A stretch of DNA of 64,000 nucleotides from RCC1774 sp050330855 (lineage in GTDB: Bacteria > Cyanobacteriota > Cyanobacteriia > Thermosynechococcales > Thermosynechococcaceae), in assembly GCA_050330855.1 (NCBI GenBank), contig JBHJNL010000039.1, forward strand, positions 62,001-126,000. Reading direction: 5' to 3'. The notes beneath the pieces were generated by a model. That model had not been told where the DNA came from and ran no database searches. It saw only the letters and a list, made by a program, of their open reading frames with translations. The translations under genes were made by a program, and so were the position numbers. Shown here piece by piece: positions 34,551-43,075 of the stretch (position 1 is the stretch's first letter; each line of letters opens with the position of its first letter).

Positions 34551-36425
34551 TTAGCTAGCCAACAGGGAATCTTGAATCGTCTTGTTATAGATAATGCGAC
34601 CGGGAGTGGTGCGGATATATTGGGAAATCACTTCACCCTCAGCACTTTCTCGAATGCGCCGTGAGGGATATGTCGATATCACCGATCCATCATCCCCTTT
34701 CTCAATCGTGGGTTCTACATCGCCATCCGTATCATCCACCGGCCCATCAAAGCGAACCCAGACATAGGCATGGAGATCAACTTGGCGCTGCTCATAGGCC
34801 ATAATTGCATCTTCCAGATGGGAGTAATATTGCCCTGCCCCTTTCTGCTGATCTGGATTGTCAGCAGTGAGGTAATAGCAGCCCAGCACCATATCTTGAC
34901 TCGGTGTGACAATGGGGCGACCGGTTGCCGGAGACAAAATATTATTGGAAGCCAGCATCAACAATCGAGCTTCAGATTGTGACTCGATCGACAGCGGTAC
35001 ATGAACCGCCATCTGATCCCCATCAAAGTCGGCGTTAAAAGCCGGACAGACCAAAGGGTGGAGCTGAATCGCTCGACCGTCGACTAAAAGAGGTTCAAAG
35101 GCTTGAATTCCTAAACGGTGCAGGGTGGGCGCGCGGTTTAACATCACCGGGTGCCCTTCAATCACTTCCTCTAGGACATCCCAAATAACGGGATCTTTGC
35201 GCTGAATAAGTCGCTTCGCTGCCTTGATATTGTTGACCAATCCCTGTCGAATCAGGCGATGGATGACAAAGGGCTGAAATAGCTCGATCGCCATTTCTTT
35301 GGGCAGGCCACACTGGTGAATCTTCAGCTTGGGGCCAACCACAATAACGGAGCGTCCAGAGTAGTCCACCCTTTTACCGAGAAGGTTCTGTCTAAAGCGG
35401 CCCTGCTTCCCTTCGATAATGTCTGAGAGGGATTTGAGCGGGCGATTGTTCGCCCCCACGACCGTGCGGCCCCGTCGTCCATTATCAATGAGAGCATCCA
35501 CCGCCTCCTGCAGCATTCGTTTTTCGTTACGAACGATGATCTCAGGGGCTAGAATCTCTTGAAGCCGAGCCAGACGGTTATTGCGGTTGATGACACGCCG
35601 ATACAGGTCATTGAGGTCAGAGGTCGCAAAGCGGCCCCCATCCAACTGCACCATCGGTCTGAGGTCAGGAGGAATGACTGGAATGACGCTGAGGACCATC
35701 CAATCGGGCAGTGCGCCGGTGCCCACAAAGTTATCCACCACTCGCAGTCGCTTGATCAGCTTGGCGCGCTTTTGTCCCTTGGAGTTCGTGATATCTTCGC
35801 GAAGCTGCTCGGCTTCACCCTCTAGATTGATATCTTGCAAAAGCTGCTGAATGGCTTCAGCCCCGATGCCGACTTCAATACCCGTGAGTTCAGAGTCTTC
35901 ACTGTAGATTTGGTCTTCCACCTCAATCCACTGGTCTTCGGTGAGCAGTTGCTTGTAGGTCAACGTATCAGAGTTGCCTGCATTGAGTACCACGTAGGCG
36001 TTGAAGTAAACAATCTGCTCCACGTCACGCAGGGGCATATCGAGGAGCGTTGCCATGTAGCTAGGGATACCCTTGAGATACCAAACGTGAGTCACGGGAG
36101 CGGCTAATTTGATATAGCCCATCCGGTGTCGCCGGACGCGAGATTCAGTCACCTCAACGCCACAGCGTTCACAGACAATACCCCGATGGCGAACACGCTT
36201 ATATTTGCCACAGTGACATTCCCAGTCCTTGGCAGGGCCAAAGATGCGCTCACAAAAGAGACCATCCATCTCTGGTTTCAGAGTCCGATAGTTGATGGTC
36301 TCAGGCTTGGTCACCTCTCCGACAACCTGATTGTTGGGTAAAGCCCGCTCTCCCCATTGTCGAATGCGGTCTGGGGATGCCAGACCAATTTTTACGTAGT
36401 CAAACCGCTGTTCTAGCTTTGGCAT
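34551..36425 (-). CDS. rpoC1: RNA polymerase gamma (beta' N-terminal) subunit
   Basis: A 624-residue subunit equal to the N-terminal part of beta-prime. I use the ATG at 36425 (MPKLEQRFDYVKIGLASPDRI), the conserved cyanobacterial N-terminus; the open frame runs 38 codons further and would overlap rpoB. The zinc site is CHCGKYKRVRHRGIVCERCG. The active-site NADFDGDQMAVH, holding the catalytic magnesium, is near residue 465. The lid/rudder region (VVGANNRPLKSLSDIIEGKQGRFRQNLLGKRVDYSGRSVIVVGP) is intact. It lies 67 bases after rpoB and 17 bases before rpoC2, in one operon. Confidence 0.97.
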   Translation of the reverse strand: MPKLEQRFDYVKIGLASPDRIRQWGERALPNNQVVGEVTKPETINYRTLKPEMDGLFCERIFGPAKDWECHCGKYKRVRHRGIVCERCGVEVTESRVRRHRMGYIKLAAPVTHVWYLKGIPSYMATLLDMPLRDVEQIVYFNAYVVLNAGNSDTLTYKQLLTEDQWIEVEDQIYSEDSELTGIEVGIGAEAIQQLLQDINLEGEAEQLREDITNSKGQKRAKLIKRLRVVDNFVGTGALPDWMVLSVIPVIPPDLRPMVQLDGGRFATSDLNDLYRRVINRNNRLARLQEILAPEIIVRNEKRMLQEAVDALIDNGRRGRTVVGANNRPLKSLSDIIEGKQGRFRQNLLGKRVDYSGRSVIVVGPKLKIHQCGLPKEMAIELFQPFVIHRLIRQGLVNNIKAAKRLIQRKDPVIWDVLEEVIEGHPVMLNRAPTLHRLGIQAFEPLLVDGRAIQLHPLVCPAFNADFDGDQMAVHVPLSIESQSEARLLMLASNNILSPATGRPIVTPSQDMVLGCYYLTADNPDQQKGAGQYYSHLEDAIMAYEQRQVDLHAYVWVRFDGPVDDTDGDVEPTIEKGDDGSVISTYPSRRIRESAEGEVISQYIRTTPGRIIYNKTIQDSLLAS

Positions 36426-36492
36426 TGCTTCAAGCGTCCTCTCTTCTCTGTGGATCTGTCTGCTGAATATTCGGTCGTGATGGCGTTCTTTC

Positions 36493-39400
36493 CTAAACGG
36501 TGGAGGACTCTCCTTCTTCAGATCGGGAGAAGGACTCATAGGTTGGCCGTGATGGCGTCCGCCGATTGCTGACGTCAGCCATCAAATCGACTTCAGAATC
36601 GCGGCTAATGCCGTCATCATCAGTGTCGAGCTTATGCACTGCAATGTCTAAGCACAGCGACTGCAGCTCTCGCATCAGCACTTTGAAGGACTCCGGCGTT
36701 CCGGGGCGAGGAATGGCTTGACCCTTGACGATCGCATTCAAGGCTTCATTACGGCCCTGCATATCGTCAGATTTCACCGTCAGCAATTCCTGGAGCGTAT
36801 AGGCTGCGCCGAAGGCTTCCAGCGCCCACACTTCCATTTCTCCAAATCGCTGTCCACCCTGCTGGGCTTTACCCCCCAGAGGCTGCTGCGTCACGAGAGA
36901 ATAGGGTCCAGTGGAACGGGCGTGAATCTTGTCATCGACAAGGTGAACCAGCTTCAGCATGTAGGCTTTACCCACGGTGATGGGTTTGTCAAAGACTTCT
37001 CCGGTACGACCATCAAAGACCTTGAGTTTGCCCGGCTCCTCTGGATTGAACAACCACTCTTTGCCCGTGGCCTCTCTTGCTTCTGCCAGTTTGCCGTGGA
37101 CGGTGGTTCGGGAGGCCTCTGCCCCGTGCATTTCGTCAAAGGGAATCATCTTGAATCGCGTATCAAGGTGCTCTCCGGCCCAACCGAGCAAGCACTCAAA
37201 CACTTGGCCCACGTTCATTCGAGACGGAACCCCAAGGGGATTAAGCACAATATCAACGGGGGTACCGTCTTCTACATAGGGCATATCTTCGGCGGGCAAA
37301 ATTCGGGAAATGATGCCTTTATTCCCGTGGCGACCGGCCATTTTATCGCCCACTTGAATCTTGCGCTTCTGAGCAACGTAAACCCGCACCACCATATTGG
37401 CTCCGGGTGGCAGCTCATCGCCCTGCTCACGGGTAAAGACGCGCACGTCCACGACCCGTCCTTTCTCTCCGTTAGGAACCCGCAAGGAATTATCACGAAC
37501 ATCTCTGGCTTTTTCACCAAAAATGGCACGCAGTAGCTTCTCTTCAGGCGGCTGATCCGATTCACCTTTGGGCGTGACTTTACCCACCAGAATGTCTCCA
37601 GCTTCGACCCAGGCTCCTGTTCGGATAATGCCGTTTTCATCCAATTGCCGCAGGGAATCTTCGCCTACGTTGGGAATCTCACGGGTAATTTCTTCAGGAC
37701 CGAGCTTGGTCTGACGGGCCTCAATTTCAAACTTTTCAATGTGAATAGAGGTGTAAACATCCTCTCGAACTAAGCGCTCACTAATGAGAATGGCATCCTC
37801 GTAGTTATAGCCTTCCCAGGGCATGTAGGCGACGGTGACATTTTGTCCCAGAGCTAGCTCACCGCCTTCGGTGGCAGATCCATCGGCAATCACTTGACCG
37901 ACCTGGACGCGATCGCCCACAAACACAATCGGACGCTGGTTCAAGCAGGTATCTTGATTAGACCGCTGGTACTTATGCAGCTCATAGCAGGTCTCTTCGC
38001 CTTGGTCATCTCGAATCTTGATCATCGTGGCCGAGACGTAGGTCACTTCCCCGTCCGCGCGACTGATACCCACCATTCCAGAGTCACGAGCCGCTTGTGC
38101 TTCTAGACCGGTACCCACCAGTGGTCGTTCAGGACGGAGCAGGGGCACAGCCTGACGCTGCATGTTTGACCCCATCAAGGCACGGTTGGCATCGTCATGC
38201 TCTAAGAAGGGAATCAAGGAGGTGGCAACAGAGATGATCTGCACCGGAGAAACCGCAACGTAATCCACTTCAGTGGGAGAGGTTTCGGTGAAGTCCTGTC
38301 GATACCGAACCGGAACAATTTCACCTTGGATGTATCCCGCTTCATCCATGGGGATGTCACCGGGAGCCACCTGGAGGTCGTCTTCTTCGTCTGCCGTCAT
38401 GTACTGAGGCAGTTTTTCCTTAACCACTCGACCGTTATCGACTTCGTAAAACGGAGTTTCGATAAACCCGTAGGGATTGACCCTGGCGTGGGTTGCCAGA
38501 GAACCAATCAGACCGGCGTTAGGGCCTTCTGGCGTCTCAATAGGGCAAATACGACCGTAGTGGCTGGGATGAATATCTCGAACGGCAAAGCCTGCTCGTT
38601 CACGAGTCAAGCCGCCAGGACCGAGGGCACTTAAACGCCGCTTGTGGGTTAGCTCCGCCAGCGGATTAGTTTGATCCATGAACTGAGATAATTGGCTGGA
38701 GCCAAAGAATTCTTTAATCGCAGCGACTAAAGGCTTTGGATTCACCAAAGAGGCCGGAGTGAGCGACTCAATATCAGAAACGGTCATCCGCTCTTTAATA
38801 ATGCGCTCTAGGCGATTAAGGCCTACCCGAACCTGATTCTGAAGCAGCTCTCCGACCGAACGCACGCGACGATTACCGAGGTGATCGATGTCGTCTACGT
38901 TGCCGATGTCAAACTCTAGGTTGATTAGATAGTCAATGGCACCGAGAATATCTTCAGGCGTTAGTACCCGAGTGGCTTCTGGCGTATTGAGACGCAGCTT
39001 TTTATTCAGCTTATAGCGACCGACCCGTCCAAGATCGTAGCGCTTGGGGTCAAAGAAGCGAGAGTCTAAAAGCTGCTGCCCCCCTGATACCGTGGGTGGC
39101 TCGCCGGGACGCAGTTTTCGGTATAGCTCTAGAAGAGCTTCTTCTTCACCAAATTGGCCTTCTTTGTCGATGGTCTTTTGGTAGTACTCAGGGTGACGAA
39201 GGCGATCAAAAATCTCGCCGTCACTGAGTCCGAGAGCCTTGAGTAAGACCTGGGCCGAGAGTTTACGGGTTTTGTCAATGCGGACCCAAACGAGGTCGTT
39301 CTTGTCGGTTTCAAACTTAAGCCACGCACCTCGGTTCGGGATCAGGCTGGCATTATAGGTACGACGACCGTTTTTATCGGTTTCAGATTTGTAATAGACG

Positions 39401-39795
39401 CCAGGGCTTCTCACAATCTGATTAACAATAACGCGCTCGGCACCGTTGATAATGAAGGTACCTCGATCCGTCATCAGGGGCAGATCGCCAATGAAGACTT
39501 CTTGCTCTTTAATCTCGCCGGTCTCTTTGTTGATGAGGCGAGTGGGCACGTACATCTGAACGCCGTAGGTGCTGTCACGACGTTTGGCCTCGTCCACCAT
39601 ATATTTAGGGCGTTTGAGGCGATAGTTCTTGGCTAAGAAATGCAGCTCAATCTTGCCGGTATAATCGGTAATCGGAGAGAAGCTATCGAGTTCTTCAATC
39701 AGACCTTCTCTGAGAAAAGAGCGGAAGCTTTCTCGCTGAATTTCAACGAGATCAGGCAGTGCGAAGGCGGGTCGGATGGTGTTTAAGTTAGTCAT
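36493..39795 (-). CDS. rpoB: RNA polymerase beta subunit
   Basis: A 1100-residue beta subunit, the short cyanobacterial form. The rifampicin region GSSQLSQFMDQTNPLAELTHKRRLSALGPGGLTRERAG is present and typical. The C-terminus carries GDKMAGRHGNKGIISRILP and QQPLGGKAQQGGQRFGEMEVWALEAFGAAYTLQE. A GAGGAG ribosome site (39800-39805 on the complement) precedes the ATG. A promoter-like pair lies about 50-70 bases upstream. Gene order rpsT-tatD-rpoB-rpoC1-rpoC2 is the usual one in cyanobacteria. A 272-codon open frame on the opposite strand inside this gene is judged a shadow. Confidence 0.98.
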   Translation of the reverse strand: MTNLNTIRPAFALPDLVEIQRESFRSFLREGLIEELDSFSPITDYTGKIELHFLAKNYRLKRPKYMVDEAKRRDSTYGVQMYVPTRLINKETGEIKEQEVFIGDLPLMTDRGTFIINGAERVIVNQIVRSPGVYYKSETDKNGRRTYNASLIPNRGAWLKFETDKNDLVWVRIDKTRKLSAQVLLKALGLSDGEIFDRLRHPEYYQKTIDKEGQFGEEEALLELYRKLRPGEPPTVSGGQQLLDSRFFDPKRYDLGRVGRYKLNKKLRLNTPEATRVLTPEDILGAIDYLINLEFDIGNVDDIDHLGNRRVRSVGELLQNQVRVGLNRLERIIKERMTVSDIESLTPASLVNPKPLVAAIKEFFGSSQLSQFMDQTNPLAELTHKRRLSALGPGGLTRERAGFAVRDIHPSHYGRICPIETPEGPNAGLIGSLATHARVNPYGFIETPFYEVDNGRVVKEKLPQYMTADEEDDLQVAPGDIPMDEAGYIQGEIVPVRYRQDFTETSPTEVDYVAVSPVQIISVATSLIPFLEHDDANRALMGSNMQRQAVPLLRPERPLVGTGLEAQAARDSGMVGISRADGEVTYVSATMIKIRDDQGEETCYELHKYQRSNQDTCLNQRPIVFVGDRVQVGQVIADGSATEGGELALGQNVTVAYMPWEGYNYEDAILISERLVREDVYTSIHIEKFEIEARQTKLGPEEITREIPNVGEDSLRQLDENGIIRTGAWVEAGDILVGKVTPKGESDQPPEEKLLRAIFGEKARDVRDNSLRVPNGEKGRVVDVRVFTREQGDELPPGANMVVRVYVAQKRKIQVGDKMAGRHGNKGIISRILPAEDMPYVEDGTPVDIVLNPLGVPSRMNVGQVFECLLGWAGEHLDTRFKMIPFDEMHGAEASRTTVHGKLAEAREATGKEWLFNPEEPGKLKVFDGRTGEVFDKPITVGKAYMLKLVHLVDDKIHARSTGPYSLVTQQPLGGKAQQGGQRFGEMEVWALEAFGAAYTLQELLTVKSDDMQGRNEALNAIVKGQAIPRPGTPESFKVLMRELQSLCLDIAVHKLDTDDDGISRDSEVDLMADVSNRRTPSRPTYESFSRSEEGESSTV

Positions 39796-39838
39796 GCGTC
39801 TCCTCTAGAGGTCGCGCCCGGTAGACGTGCAATCTACA

Positions 39839-39868
39839 ATTCTAGGCAATAGTACTGGAACGAGTCAA
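39839..39868 (-). promoter_or_regulatory. Sigma-70-type promoter for rpoB
   Basis: On the minus strand TTGACT (39868-39863), an 18-base spacer and TAGAAT (39844-39839). The start point would be near 39832, leaving a leader of about 35 bases that includes the GAGGAG site of rpoB. Confidence 0.6.
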
Positions 39869-39965
39869 TGAAAAGCTAAATCAGTTTATGGTTTGGGGCA
39901 TTTTATAGGGATCGTCAATAAGCTAAAGATATCAAGGGATATATCTCGGTTAAGCGCTCTAATGG

Positions 39966-40775
39966 CTAAAAAGCAAGGGCTGGAACCATTGCAGGATCGG
40001 GAAGCTGAAACAGGTGGCAGGCGTTAGCGGTGGTTTGAGCGGCAATATCTTCGAGGGATGTATCCCTCAGTTGAGCCACTTTCTCGGCCACGTGATAAAC
40101 GTGGGCGGGTTCATTACGGCGCTGCTTGCGCTTTGGCTCTGGGGTTAAAAACGGGCAGTCTGTTTCGACAAGGATGCGATCGCAAGGCACCATTTGAGCG
40201 GAGGCATGCACTTGTTTGGCGTTTTTGAAGGTCACAATCCCACTAAAGCTGATGTAAAACCCTAGATCTAGAAACAGTTGGGTTTCTTCTGGAGTCCCCC
40301 CCCAGCAATGCATTACCCCCGGAACGGCTCCCTGCTCAGCCCAAAACTGACGGAGCAGTTCAGCCATCGGCTGAGCCGCATCTCGACAGTGGATAATCAC
40401 CGGCAGACCTAAGTCTTTGGCGATGCGAAGATGGTCCATGAAGCTCCGCTCTTGCTGATGGCGATCGCTAGCTTTGAACAGATCAAGACCTGTTTCACCA
40501 ATAGCGACAACCCGCTCCCCCGACTGCACACAAGATCGAATTTGCGCTGCAGTCTCAGACGTCCATTTATCCATGTCCAATGGGTGTAGACCCACTGCAC
40601 AATAAAGCTCAGGGAAACGCTGCACCAAACGTTGAATCGCGGGAAATTCAGAGGGTTCGACACAGGAGTGAACCAACCGAACGACTCCGGCATCTCGCCA
40701 GCGCTGAGCAATCCCGTCAAGATCGGGGGCAAACGCATCAAAGTTTATATGAACGTGGGTGTCAATCAGTTGCAT
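39966..40775 (-). CDS. TatD-family metal-dependent hydrolase (DNase)
   Basis: A 269-residue TIM-barrel hydrolase of the TatD family, which includes 3'-5' deoxyribonucleases. Metal-binding motifs: DTHVHINFDAF at the N-terminus (HxH), VAIGETGLDLF with the bridging Glu, LPVIIHCRDA with His, GVMHCWGG with His, and VETDCPFLTPEP with Asp. The gene lies between rpsT and rpoB, 42 bases after rpsT, and is probably read with it. No obvious terminator separates it from rpoB, though rpoB has its own promoter-like element. Confidence 0.9.
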   Translation of the reverse strand: MQLIDTHVHINFDAFAPDLDGIAQRWRDAGVVRLVHSCVEPSEFPAIQRLVQRFPELYCAVGLHPLDMDKWTSETAAQIRSCVQSGERVVAIGETGLDLFKASDRHQQERSFMDHLRIAKDLGLPVIIHCRDAAQPMAELLRQFWAEQGAVPGVMHCWGGTPEETQLFLDLGFYISFSGIVTFKNAKQVHASAQMVPCDRILVETDCPFLTPEPKRKQRRNEPAHVYHVAEKVAQLRDTSLEDIAAQTTANACHLFQLPDPAMVPALAF

Positions 40776-40817
40776 TCAAGATCGCAGGCAAGGCGGAGGC
40801 TTTTAGCGCGGAATTTC

Positions 40818-41114
40818 TTACGATGCAGCGGTGGTGTGCTGAGCTAACACCCGAGCTAAACGGGCTTTTTTCCGTGCCCCAGTGTTGCGGTGAAGGGTGC
40901 CCCGCTTGACGGCCTTATCAATTTTGCTAAAGGCAGCAGACATCTTTGTCTGAACAACCGTCATCTGCTCATCGTTGGGACTGGCGCTGTAGGCCTCTAT
41001 CGCCTCTAGGAAACGCTTCGATAAGGTTTTGATTGCAGATTTATACGACTTATTTTGAAAGCGATTGCGTTCGGCAATTTTGATACGCTTCGATGCAGAC
41101 TTAATATTGGCCAC
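40818..41114 (-). CDS. rpsT: 30S ribosomal protein S20
   Basis: A 98-residue basic protein that binds 16S rRNA in the small subunit. The start MANIKSASKRIKIAERNRFQNKSYKSAIKTLSKRF and the end KAVKRGTLHRNTGARKKARLARVL are characteristic of S20. First gene of the leftward rpsT-tatD-rpo cluster; a possible -10 (TACTAT/TATATT) lies in the 137-base gap shared with divergent hisD. In several bacteria S20 regulates its own translation, but no leader structure is obvious here. Confidence 0.96.
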   Translation of the reverse strand: MANIKSASKRIKIAERNRFQNKSYKSAIKTLSKRFLEAIEAYSASPNDEQMTVVQTKMSAAFSKIDKAVKRGTLHRNTGARKKARLARVLAQHTTAAS

Positions 41115-41251
41115 AGTGACGTTCCGGAAGATGGGTGTTCAAATGCGAAAGCACGCAAATAAATATAGTAGCACCTGTTGCCATCTCTTGCGCTCCATCT
41201 GAAAATCCGCGCTAAGCTTAAGGGGATTACGTTCATCGGCATTCCTAATCC

Positions 41252-42577
41252 ATGCTGCGAATTATCACTCAGCAGGCTGAGGCTAAAGAAGAACTTCAGC
41301 GAATTTGCGATCGCACCCACACCGATCAAGTCGTCCATAAAGAAGCCACGGTGCGTGAAGTCTTACAAACCGTCAAGCGACAAGGGGACCGCGCCCTGCT
41401 CCGATACACGGCTGAATTTGATCAGCAAACGTTAACGGTGGATGAGCTGCGCGTCAGTGGCGCTGAGCTGGATGCTGCCTATCAACAGATTTCTAAGGGT
41501 CTATTGGATGCCATTCAGCTAGCTCATCGCCAGATTGAAGCCTTTCACCAACAGCGCCAGCCGAAAAGTTGGGTGCAGTTCGGTGATCATGACATCGTAC
41601 TCGGCAAAAAATATACCCCCGTTGATCGAGCCGGTCTCTACGTGCCAGGCGGACGGGCTGCTTACCCCAGTACTGTATTAATGAATGCGGTACCTGCCCA
41701 AGTCGCTGGCGTTGAGCGGTGCGTAATCATGACGCCGCCAGGACCCGATAAACAGATGAACGCAGCGGTGTTAGTGGCTGCCCAAGAAGCAGGGGTTCAA
41801 GAAATTTATCGAGTTGGCGGCGCTCAGGCGATCGCAGCCTTGGCCTATGGCACTGAAACAATTCCCAAGGTTGATGTGATTACCGGACCAGGGAATATCT
41901 ACGTCACCCTAGCTAAGAAGCTGGTTTACGGAACCGTCGGCATTGACTCTCTGGCGGGTCCGTCGGAGGTACTGATTATTGCTGACCACACGGCGGATCC
42001 GAATCATGTAGCAGCAGATCTATTAGCTCAAGCTGAACATGACCCGATGGCGGCGGCGATTCTCATTACGACGGATGCAGCGTTAGCGAACAAGGTCGTA
42101 CTGGCGGTCAAAGAGCAGCTAGAAGATCACACCCGACGGACGCTGACTGAGAAGGCGATCGCCCATTACGGCATCGCCATTGTGGTAGAAGATCTAGCCC
42201 AGGCGGTGGAGCTGTCTAATCAGTTTGCACCAGAGCACCTAGAGCTAGAGGTCGCTGAACCCTGGGATCTGTTAGAGTCGATTCGCCATGCTGGCGCAAT
42301 ATTCTTGGGTCATCACACCCCAGAGGCGGTGGGTGACTATCTCGCTGGTCCCAATCACACCCTACCCACTTCTGGAACGGCCCGCTACGCCTCGGCTCTG
42401 GGTGTTGAAACCTTTATGAAGCATTCGAGCATCATTCAGTATTCATCTCAGGCCCTTGATCACGTTGCTGATGCCATCGATCAGCTCACCCAAGCAGAGG
42501 GACTACCCTCCCATGGAGAATCAGTGCGGTTAAGAACCCAAAACCCCCTCAATTCTGACACGATGGGCAGTAATTGA
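41252..42577 (+). CDS. hisD: Histidinol dehydrogenase
   Basis: Catalyses the last two oxidations of histidine synthesis, histidinol to histidine, using NAD and zinc. The 441-residue product shows YVPGGRAAYPSTVLMNAVPAQVAGV, GGAQAIAALAYGTETIPKVDVITGPGNIYVTLAKK, SLAGPSEVLIIADHTADP, DLLAQAEHDP (zinc-binding Gln/His) and GPNHTLPTSGTARYASALGV. All hallmark segments are intact. It is divergent from rpsT, a common arrangement in cyanobacteria, and not part of a his operon. Confidence 0.96.
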   Translation: MLRIITQQAEAKEELQRICDRTHTDQVVHKEATVREVLQTVKRQGDRALLRYTAEFDQQTLTVDELRVSGAELDAAYQQISKGLLDAIQLAHRQIEAFHQQRQPKSWVQFGDHDIVLGKKYTPVDRAGLYVPGGRAAYPSTVLMNAVPAQVAGVERCVIMTPPGPDKQMNAAVLVAAQEAGVQEIYRVGGAQAIAALAYGTETIPKVDVITGPGNIYVTLAKKLVYGTVGIDSLAGPSEVLIIADHTADPNHVAADLLAQAEHDPMAAAILITTDAALANKVVLAVKEQLEDHTRRTLTEKAIAHYGIAIVVEDLAQAVELSNQFAPEHLELEVAEPWDLLESIRHAGAIFLGHHTPEAVGDYLAGPNHTLPTSGTARYASALGVETFMKHSSIIQYSSQALDHVADAIDQLTQAEGLPSHGESVRLRTQNPLNSDTMGSN

Positions 42578-42652
42578 CGGGCTTCCTCTAGACTCAAAGG
42601 ATAGGATTAAATTCTGCTTGATCATCATCATCCTTGAGGGAGAAAACGACCT

Positions 42653-43075
42653 GTGTCTCAAATTATTCTGGCAGCTTTAGACGACTCTGACTTGTCAGAT
42701 TATGTAGTGAAGGCCATTCATCAACTGAAGCTGCAGGCAGAGGATCGTGTTGTTTTAGTTCGTGTCATTCCCGCGTCTGAGTTAGATCCAGAACGACCGG
42801 CTGATAAACCTTCCCTTGATCCCCAGCTTGGCATCTACCGCCATTCAGAACAAAAGCTGCAATCCTACCAAGTTCCACTAACCTGTCAAACAGAGCTTGA
42901 AATTGTCACGGGTGATCCCGCCGAAGAGATTGTGCGTTTAGCCAATATCCATAAGGCTAGCTTGATTGTAATCGGTAACCGAGGGCTAACCGGCGTTGAC
43001 CGAATTCTGCAGGGATCGGTGAGTAGCCAAGTCGTGACCGATGCCCACTGCTCTGTAATGGTGGTCAAGCCTTAG
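42653..43075 (+). CDS. Universal stress protein (UspA family)
   Basis: A 140-residue single Usp domain. It has IILAALDDSDLSDYVVKAIHQLK at the N-terminus and the ATP-binding signature VIGNRGLTGVDRILQGSVSSQVVTDAHCSVMVVK at the C-terminus (Gly-2x-Gly-9x-Gly-Ser/Thr type), so ATP binding is likely. Start is GTG at 42653, with a purine-rich GAGGGAGAA about 10 bases upstream. The stop codon overlaps the stop of convergent pheT by two bases within TTAG. The stress or signal it responds to is unknown. Confidence 0.9.
   Translation: MSQIILAALDDSDLSDYVVKAIHQLKLQAEDRVVLVRVIPASELDPERPADKPSLDPQLGIYRHSEQKLQSYQVPLTCQTELEIVTGDPAEEIVRLANIHKASLIVIGNRGLTGVDRILQGSVSSQVVTDAHCSVMVVKP

Noticed and set aside
36426..36539. 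Upstream extension of rpoC1 by 38 codons
   Set aside because: The extension overlaps the 3' end of rpoB, and the conserved cyanobacterial start MPKLEQRFDYVKIG begins at 36425.
36718..37536. 272-codon open frame antisense to rpoB
   Set aside because: It lies wholly inside rpoB on the other strand, has no ribosome site and a composition rich in His/Phe/Ile as expected from reversed coding triplets. Long antisense frames in rpoB are common artefacts.
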